Positions 58,812 to 64,000 of a stretch of DNA of 64,000 bases are shown one piece after another. The notes beneath the pieces are model-generated. The model was not told the DNA's origin. It was given only the letters and a program-made list of their open reading frames with translations, and made no database searches. Position 1 is the stretch's first letter. The number at the start of each line of letters is the position of its first letter. Made by a program: the position numbers and the translations under genes. The DNA comes from Martinezella lusitana (lineage in GTDB: Bacteria > Pseudomonadota > Alphaproteobacteria > Rhizobiales > Rhizobiaceae): contig NZ_FMAF01000013.1 of assembly GCF_900094565.1 (NCBI RefSeq), positions 92,005-156,004 of the forward strand, read 5' to 3'.

Positions 58812-59045
58812 CGGCAGGCCCTACCTATGGGAAACAGAAAAGGCGATCACTCTGGACCGCCTTCGACATGATGATGATTTTTGCAATGCAGTAGCACCGG
58901 GCTTGAATCGATGCCTCCAACGAGGCCATTCAAGCAGGGTCTGACTGGTTTACCCACGCGGAGGCTCTTGCCTCACTTCCGGCCCGTTCTTGTCGGGCGG
59001 GTCAAACGCTAACCGAGATCATCAGATCAACCTGACCCTTTCTAG

Positions 59046-59741
59046 TCACAGCTTTTCGAGCAATGCAAGAGGGGTACGCTTGAGATTGTGCCATTGTCCA
59101 TGAACGCAAGCTGTGATGTCAGCATGCAGCATAGCCGGGCTGTCGTTGCGATGCAGGCGGGTCGCGTGGAGCTTCTCAATCACTCCCTCAATCCCCTTAA
59201 AAGGACCGAAGCCAAAGAGCACACGGTCGCCCCGGCTGAACTCCAAATCAGCCGCGGCGCGTAATTCCAAATCCGTCAACGCGATGAATCGGCTCACATC
59301 TTCCTGTGATACACGCCACGGCTTTTCACACCCGCCAACGATATCGACCACGCCCTTTACTTGGCGCAAGCCAACGAACGCAGCGGGCGACGGAACAATT
59401 TTGATGAGGAGATACCCGGCGAGCAAAGGCGTCTTCTCGCCCTCAGAAACTCGTCCGCGTTTGTAGGTCCGAGGTCCCGGCACCATCGGAAATGCCGTGA
59501 CAATTTTTTCGTCATCCAGAAGTTTTTTCACAACCAGCTCACGATTGTCAGGGGTCTGGATCGCAAACCACGCCGCCTTGCTGGCGAACGATGGGTGCGA
59601 TTCGGATGCCATGGAGAGCATGGTCGCCTTGATTCGCTTCCGCGCCACGACACGATCAAGCACAGCGTCGAACTGCGATGCATCGTAGAGGGTGGTATCA
59701 ACCGTCCTGCAGGCGGCGTAGGTTTTGACGTTATGCATCAT
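59046..59741 (-). CDS. NusG-like transcription antiterminator
   Basis: 231 aa from MMHNVKTYAACR, with GAGGGA seven bases upstream. NusG N-terminal domain: KAAWFAIQTPDNRELVVKKL, then TPLLAGYLLIKI. KOW domain: SRGDRVLFGFGPFKGIEGVI. It is a specialised NusG paralogue of the RfaH/LoaP kind. Being encoded just ahead of ~28 kb of co-directional late genes, it probably modifies RNA polymerase to read through them. The 234 bases downstream hold no gene. Confidence 0.85.
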   Translation of the reverse strand: MMHNVKTYAACRTVDTTLYDASQFDAVLDRVVARKRIKATMLSMASESHPSFASKAAWFAIQTPDNRELVVKKLLDDEKIVTAFPMVPGPRTYKRGRVSEGEKTPLLAGYLLIKIVPSPAAFVGLRQVKGVVDIVGGCEKPWRVSQEDVSRFIALTDLELRAAADLEFSRGDRVLFGFGPFKGIEGVIEKLHATRLHRNDSPAMLHADITACVHGQWHNLKRTPLALLEKL

Positions 59742-60951
59742 TGGAAATTCCCTCGTTGACTTGCCGTTCAAATGCAGACCACGCCTCACTAACCGCCGCG
59801 TCCAAGTCGGTGATTTCGGATGAGACCGGCGGGAAAAAGAAACGTTCGACGTTCCCGTCTGGCGTTGGCACCCATGGCAATCCGGTTCTGGCAAAGAATC
59901 GCTCCCATGCCGCGCACAACTCGCCAGTGCGGCCAACGCTGTCGAAACCTTCGGAGACGCGGAAGACGTTCGGAGCAACTGTCATCCCCTTACGGTCCTG
60001 TACGCGCTCATCCATGGTGTTGACCTTCGGCCAGCCATGCTTGATGCGACGGTCCCGCAGGATCGCGTCCGCCTTTTCGCCGCCTTGCGCCACAAGCGAC
60101 CGCAGAAGCGGCGGCAACGCTGGCATGGTTGCCGAAGCGGGTTTCAGCAACTCGGCACAACGTCCGGCGTGCCATGCCCTCGAATACGGCTTGTGGACGA
60201 TTGGCAGAGCAACGTCCGACTTCGGGTCCTCAAGCTTTTCCCAATCGCGCCCGGTCAAGTAAGCGCCGGCCCATGGAACCGAGATTTTGGCTTTCTCGGC
60301 ACGCTCGATGTAGGTCGGAGATTTGGCGATGCATTCGGCGCGCTGCTCTGGCGAAAGCTTCTGCCACGCCTTCCGGCCAGCATATTCGCTGTCCTTGTCC
60401 CGCGTCGGCCATTTGGCATACCAGCGACGGAAAGCACGCTCGACGGCTTCCGGCTTTTCTTCCGAACCTTCGTCGCGCGCATCTCTCTCTTGCTGATAAT
60501 CAGTATTTGCTAGAGATGAGTTATTACTATGTGCCGTTTTTGCCGGCGACGGTAAAACCGGCGACGGTTTTACCGGCGCCGGCATTTCAGTCTGCGGTAG
60601 AAATGCAACACTTTCGTTCTGGCCGGACTGATCATCCGACGCGGACGCGCGGGGTTCGTCAAAGATGACCAGCATGGATGCACCGAACTTGCCGTCAGCG
60701 CGCCCTTGCTCGCGTTCAGCATAGCCAAACTCGACAAGCTCCGCGATCATCTTGCGTGCCTTGTCGCGCCCGCAGCCGCCCTTCTTCATGATATCGCCGA
60801 TAACGACGATCCAGTTGTCGGGCTTAGAAAGCAGATAGCCGAGCAGCCAGCGCGCTTCCATGGAAAGGCGATCATCTTCAAAGACACGGTTCGGGATCGG
60901 GACATAACCCGAGTTGCGCACGCCGCGCCGGATGTTAGATTCTTGGCTCAT
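59731..60951 (-). CDS. Phage replication protein O-like (winged helix)
   Basis: 406 aa. The N-terminal winged helix is SGYVPIPNRVFEDDRLSMEA, LGYLLSKPDNWIVVIGDIMK and GRDKARKMIAELVEFGYAER, as in lambda O and related initiators. A proline-rich linker (PAPVKPSPVLPSPAKT) is encoded by a repeat that resembles an origin. The C-terminal half is unassigned. It overlaps the NusG-like gene start by 11 bases. No helicase-loader (P-like) gene is visible. Confidence 0.75.
   Translation of the reverse strand: MSQESNIRRGVRNSGYVPIPNRVFEDDRLSMEARWLLGYLLSKPDNWIVVIGDIMKKGGCGRDKARKMIAELVEFGYAEREQGRADGKFGASMLVIFDEPRASASDDQSGQNESVAFLPQTEMPAPVKPSPVLPSPAKTAHSNNSSLANTDYQQERDARDEGSEEKPEAVERAFRRWYAKWPTRDKDSEYAGRKAWQKLSPEQRAECIAKSPTYIERAEKAKISVPWAGAYLTGRDWEKLEDPKSDVALPIVHKPYSRAWHAGRCAELLKPASATMPALPPLLRSLVAQGGEKADAILRDRRIKHGWPKVNTMDERVQDRKGMTVAPNVFRVSEGFDSVGRTGELCAAWERFFARTGLPWVPTPDGNVERFFFPPVSSEITDLDAAVSEAWSAFERQVNEGISNDA
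60495..60583. other. Putative replication origin inside the O-like gene
   Basis: CCGGCG units start at 60543, 60558 and 60573, a 15-base period; the first two extend to CCGGCGACGGT. A perfect hairpin, arms GGTAAAACCG and CGGTTTTACC with a four-base loop, spans 60551-60574. An AT-rich stretch (60495-60540) lies beside it. Iterons plus an AT-rich segment within an initiator gene is the lambda ori layout. Confidence 0.5.
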
Positions 60952-60986
60952 AGCGAAGCCTCACATCGCAAATTTAATCGCCCATA

Positions 60987-61015
60987 GCGATATTTCCGCT
61001 TGCGTGAAATATCGC
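60987..61015. promoter_or_regulatory. Operator candidate of the RelE/HTH module
   Basis: Perfect 10-base arms GCGATATTTC and GAAATATCGC with a 9-base spacer, ending 19 bases before the toxin start. It also lies 35 bases upstream of the divergent O-like gene, so it may control both. Confidence 0.65.
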
Positions 61016-61034
61016 AAATAGCTATATAAAACTC

Positions 61035-61280
61035 ATGAAAAAGATCGCCTACAGCAAAGACGCCACGAAAGCCCTTCGCAAGATGCAGCCGAAGCGCGCA
61101 GCGGCTATCGTTGCAAAGGTCGAAGCTTTTGCGAATGGCGAAACGGTCGATCTGAAGAAACTGCAGGGAAGCGAATTCTTCCGCATCCGCGTCGGTCAGG
61201 ATCGCGTCATCATCGATGACCAGACCATGACGGTATTGGTTGTCAAAGCCGGCCCGCGCGGCGATATCTACAAGGAATAG
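61035..61280 (+). CDS. RelE/ParE family toxin
   Basis: 81 aa with the RelE fold: KKIAYSKDATKALRKMQPKR, LKKLQGSEFFRIRVGQDRVI and a C-terminal VVKAGPRGDIY. Such toxins cut mRNA on the ribosome or poison gyrase. The antitoxin gene starts 9 bases downstream with an AGGAG site. Confidence 0.9.
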   Translation: MKKIAYSKDATKALRKMQPKRAAAIVAKVEAFANGETVDLKKLQGSEFFRIRVGQDRVIIDDQTMTVLVVKAGPRGDIYKE

Positions 61281-61289
61281 GAGACCACC

Positions 61290-61637
61290 ATGGGCGAGAT
61301 CAATCGCATCACTATCGAAGGCAAGGGCTACGTCCTCATGCCCGAAGCGGATTATGAAGATTTGCTCGACATCGTCGATGCCCGCGCCGTCAAGGCACGC
61401 ATTGACGCTGGCGAAGAAACTTGGCCCGACAGCGTCGTAAAGGCGCTGATCGCTGGCGAAAACCCGGCACGTGTCTTTCGCAAGCATCGCGGCATGACGA
61501 TGGCCGAGCTTGCCGAGAAAACCGGACTGTCTCAGCCCTACGTGTCCGAGATCGAGACCGGCAAAAAGGCGGGATCGATCGAAGCATTGAAAGCAATTGC
61601 TGGCGCTTTGATGATCAGCCTGGACGATTTGACGTAA
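61290..61637 (+). CDS. HTH antitoxin of the RelE module
   Basis: 115 aa. The N-terminal part (YVLMPEADYEDLLDIVDARA) resembles a Phd/RelB-like toxin-binding segment; the C-terminal part is an XRE HTH (MTMAELAEKTGLSQPYVSEI). The toxin-first order and the HTH antitoxin fit HigBA-type modules. It ends convergent with the early operon, overlapping the 97-aa gene. Confidence 0.9.
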   Translation: MGEINRITIEGKGYVLMPEADYEDLLDIVDARAVKARIDAGEETWPDSVVKALIAGENPARVFRKHRGMTMAELAEKTGLSQPYVSEIETGKKAGSIEALKAIAGALMISLDDLT

Positions 61638-61639
61638 GA

Positions 61640-61933
61640 TCATATCGCCCTCACCATGCCGACAGTCCTTGCCAGCTCCAGGGTTGCGCCGTCACGCGAC
61701 TCTTTGATCGTAGGGGCAAGCACGCCGAACGGGCCTCGAACGGCACGCATTGCCGAAAGCTCGACGTCGAGATAATCGATCCCCGCTTGAAGCCCCGCTT
61801 TGCGCAGAATGACGCGTATGCTGCCGTCCTCGCGATAGAGAACGGCGGAAGGGCACGCAAACAGCCATTGCGCGCGCTCGGCGTCGGTCTTGCAATCCGC
61901 AAGCAGCTCAACGATTGGCAAAATCACACTCAT
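61640..61933 (-). CDS. Hypothetical early phage protein
   Basis: 97 aa, MSVILPIVELLADCKTDAER, with a beta-rich middle (REDGSIRVILRKAGLQAGID). It starts in an ATGA overlap with the methyltransferase gene, so it is part of that operon. No family is recognised. Confidence 0.65.
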   Translation of the reverse strand: MSVILPIVELLADCKTDAERAQWLFACPSAVLYREDGSIRVILRKAGLQAGIDYLDVELSAMRAVRGPFGVLAPTIKESRDGATLELARTVGMVRAI

Positions 61934-63336
61934 GCCGCCTCGCTTTCCGCCGTCTGCGCGGCTTCGGCGGGCATGTAATCCTGCCAGTCAACGCGTCGCG
62001 TCGGTATCCATTTCTCTTTGTCGCCGTAGGTGCCGTCTTCCTGTAGCTCCCATACGAACCAGCCAGTATTCATGCGGCTACTGGCCTTTTCGCCATCCCA
62101 TCCGTCGCGGTGCATCATCGGAAGGCGATGCTTAAAGATGTAGACGCGGGACGGCGGGCAATCGTCCATGGCGAAATTGCGGTCATCGTCGGCGAAGCCG
62201 CAAAGGAAATTGAGATTGAGCAACAATGCCATCTTGCGCGGGCGGAACACCCGTAGGGCATGGGCGACAAAGCCGTTTAGAACCTCGCCATAGGGCGGAT
62301 TCGTCACGATATCGTAAGAACCATCTTCCGCCGGCTGCGAAGTCAGGAAGTCTTGCACCGCCTGCAATTCGCCGTGCTGGTCCGCCGTGCCGTAATCGAC
62401 CAGATCGGCGAGAACGACGCCGTAGCCGGCCCGCTCAAGCATCCGGGCAATCGCCGCGCGACCGCAGGCCGGCTCAAGCACCGTGGTGGAGAAGGTTTCG
62501 AGGGCAAGAAGCGTATGCATCGCTTCCGGTGGAGTTTCATAAAGGTTGTGCCCGCGCGCTTCCTTCGTGGCGCTCGCCGTTCCCACTGCCGCCCGAAGAT
62601 TGGCGCGGGTCGGCTCAAGCCCGGCAGAAAGCCGCGCCTGAATTGCACGCTCGACAATGCCCGGCTCGCGATGTTCCGCCGCTGCCAGCTTGCGCGCTTC
62701 ATGGATTTCCTTGCGGGAAAGGCCGGTTTCCTCCGACGTAAAACTGTTTCCATCGGAAACGGTTTTGGGCCGACCGCCTTTTGACGCCTTCCCCGAAGCC
62801 TGCGCCTCATCCCACTTGACCGCGATCAGGATTTTCGCGCGTGCTTCGATCAGCAGTGCGTCGGCCTGCATCCGCCGCGCCTTGGCGATCAGCTTTTCCG
62901 TCGCGCCGATCTGTTCGGCGAATTGCGCCGCCGTCTTGGCCGTGGCATATGCAACCGAGGCTACGATACGAGCGTTGACGATATCGCCGTCGTCCAGTAG
63001 CGCCCGCGCCCGCTCGACGGTTGCGACCAGCCCAGACGCATCGGCGGAAGGTTGGATATCCGGCATATTTTGAGGGATATCCGCAGTGATGGGCAAGTCG
63101 CCCGGTTCCGCTATGCCTTGCAGCATCGCCAGCACTTCGCGGGCGCGCTCGGTCGGATAGTAGGTTTTCGCGTCTTGCTTGTCGCGTTTCAGATAGCGGT
63201 TACCAACGGCATTGTTTGCCGCCGTCACATGTCTTGGCTCTGTTGCCTTCACGACGCCTTCGCTAACCGCTGTCGTGATGAGCGCTAGCGCGTTCGGGCC
63301 GGGCTTGGGGAGTTTTACGGATTGATAGACGGGCAT
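61930..63336 (-). CDS. DNA methyltransferase fused to a regulatory N-terminus
   Basis: 468 aa. The last ~220 residues are a class I N6-adenine DNA methyltransferase: motif I VLEPACGRAAIARMLERAGY, and the catalytic NPPYGE (motif IV). The first ~240 residues are helical and charged, with HTH-like pieces (VGNRYLKRDKQDAKTYYPTE, EETGLSRKEIHEARKLAAAE). No restriction enzyme is adjacent, so it is an orphan methylase that could mark phage DNA or control its genes. Confidence 0.87.
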   Translation of the reverse strand: MPVYQSVKLPKPGPNALALITTAVSEGVVKATEPRHVTAANNAVGNRYLKRDKQDAKTYYPTERAREVLAMLQGIAEPGDLPITADIPQNMPDIQPSADASGLVATVERARALLDDGDIVNARIVASVAYATAKTAAQFAEQIGATEKLIAKARRMQADALLIEARAKILIAVKWDEAQASGKASKGGRPKTVSDGNSFTSEETGLSRKEIHEARKLAAAEHREPGIVERAIQARLSAGLEPTRANLRAAVGTASATKEARGHNLYETPPEAMHTLLALETFSTTVLEPACGRAAIARMLERAGYGVVLADLVDYGTADQHGELQAVQDFLTSQPAEDGSYDIVTNPPYGEVLNGFVAHALRVFRPRKMALLLNLNFLCGFADDDRNFAMDDCPPSRVYIFKHRLPMMHRDGWDGEKASSRMNTGWFVWELQEDGTYGDKEKWIPTRRVDWQDYMPAEAAQTAESEAA

Positions 63337-63584
63337 CAGTTAGCCCTCATCAATCGATTGAGGTAGGCTTGCCCGAGGCCGGTCAGTTTTGCTGTCCGTT
63401 CGTCTTGGGAGATGTGGACATAGCCACAGCGGCGGCACTCCAAAGCGAGCTGGCGACGGCCAAGACCAGTTGCGATCTCGACGCGTCCGCCGGCAAACTG
63501 CACTTCACGCAGAAAACCCCTTGCACGTTCGGACAAGGGGCGGGACATCAATTCATCAATGGCGTGATCAGTTTGAGGCTTCAT
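63336..63584 (-). CDS. Small hypothetical phage protein
   Basis: 82 aa from MKPQTDHAIDEL, with RARGFLREVQFAGGRVEIAT and a CRRCGY pair that could bind metal. It overlaps the methyltransferase start by one base and the upstream gene by four, so it belongs to the same early operon. The function is unknown. Confidence 0.65.
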   Translation of the reverse strand: MKPQTDHAIDELMSRPLSERARGFLREVQFAGGRVEIATGLGRRQLALECRRCGYVHISQDERTAKLTGLGQAYLNRLMRAN

Positions 63585-64000
63585 CGTCCGCCTCCAACAG
63601 CATGAAGGCCGACCCTCTGCCCGCCGCGTGCTTTCACGTTGGCGAGCGCCTTGCGTAGCGCCGCAATCCCGATTTCCAGTTCCGCCGCGTCCCGGTCCAT
63701 CTTGGTCGCTTCCGCTGGCGTCACCATGAGATCGGCAATCGCAACTGCCCCGCCCGAAATCAGGTCGCCCGCCTTTCGCACCATGTCGGAATAGGCGGCG
63801 ATAAGGCAGTGATCGGCCCCGCGCTCGCTTTCCGGCTCGACCAGCCGCTTGCCGTGCAGTTCTGCCATCGCCGAGGTGACGACCTGCACGCCGCATTCGG
63901 ATTCCAGGGCGTAAACGGCGTGCAACGGCATCATTTCCGGGTCCGTCGCATTGTTCATGCGCCCGATGTGACTTTTCGAGATCGAGGAGATTTCCGCAGC
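63581..64000 (-). CDS. HTH phage regulator, 5' end outside window
   Basis: The frame is open from the window edge. Reading in from 64,000 it gives AAEISSISKSHIGRMNNATD, then MPLHAVYALESECGVQVV and VTSAMAELHGKRLVEP. The first part is the recognition end of a helix-turn-helix, so the internal ATG at 63958 is not the true start. It resembles CII-like or other small early regulators of rhizobial phages, with a helical C-terminal half (TKMDRDAAELEIGIAALRKA). Confidence 0.6.
   Translation of the reverse strand, partial: AAEISSISKSHIGRMNNATDPEMMPLHAVYALESECGVQVVTSAMAELHGKRLVEPESERGADHCLIAAYSDMVRKAGDLISGGAVAIADLMVTPAEATKMDRDAAELEIGIAALRKALANVKARGGQRVGLHAVGGGR

Overview
The window is a high-GC alphaproteobacterial chromosome segment, most likely a Rhizobium of the R. 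leguminosarum/R. etli type. The clearest marker is a eukaryotic-type glutamine synthetase (glnII) divergent from a 63-codon gene that matches GstI, the translational inhibitor of glnII known from rhizobia. TIGR02186 with TauE/SafE, DUF2735, DUF6460 and the PdeM/Lhr-like pair also fit Rhizobiaceae.

Region 1 (1-24,275) is ordinary chromosome. In order it holds: the 3' part of a Sel1/peptidoglycan-binding protein; a TauE/SafE exporter with its TIGR02186 partner; a divergent HxlR regulator and reductase; a ligase-associated phosphoesterase (pdeM) and DEXH helicase; an Rrf2 regulator with an AhpD-like enzyme; glnII/gstI; a YitT membrane protein; a TPR methyltransferase; DUF6460, CAP and MATE genes; pyrD-DUF952; an S24 repressor-like gene; a nuclease-fold protein; a TerB-like protein; an amino-acid-binding protein; a chemoreceptor; and an acyltransferase. 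The segment ends in a deletion scar where the 3' ends of an MFS gene and a LysR gene, once a divergent pair, are joined.

Region 2 (about 24,276 to the window end) is a prophage. Its left border is a 47-bp displaced 3' half of a tRNA-Gly(CCC) gene. The other border, the intact tRNA and the integrase must lie beyond 64,000. From the border inward there is an accessory zone: hicAB, a P-loop ATPase, a SEC-C/HNH-like protein, the lysis cassette (tail-anchored M15 endolysin, overlapping spanins, holin), a DUF4160/DUF2442 pair and a DUF6615 nuclease-like gene. The minus-strand late region follows. Tail genes are P2-type (D, X, U, tape measure, E/E' with a frameshift, FII, FI, fibres, I, J, W, V). 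Head genes are lambda-type (E, D, protease with nested scaffold, W-like, portal, large and small terminase), with a minor tail Z gene. This head/tail mix is the layout known from Wolbachia phage WO. At the head of the late genes sit a NusG-like protein and an O-like replication protein that carries an origin-like repeat inside its coding sequence. A RelE/HTH toxin-antitoxin pair and an early operon (HTH regulator, small protein, DNA methyltransferase, small protein) complete the visible part.

Three plus-strand insertions interrupt the minus-strand tail genes: a small peptide plus MFS transporter, a 59-aa protein, and a very AT-rich membrane protein. These look like morons. Together with the accessory zone next to the attachment site, they are the best candidates for unrecognised functions. 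No CRISPR array, rRNA gene or insertion sequence was seen.
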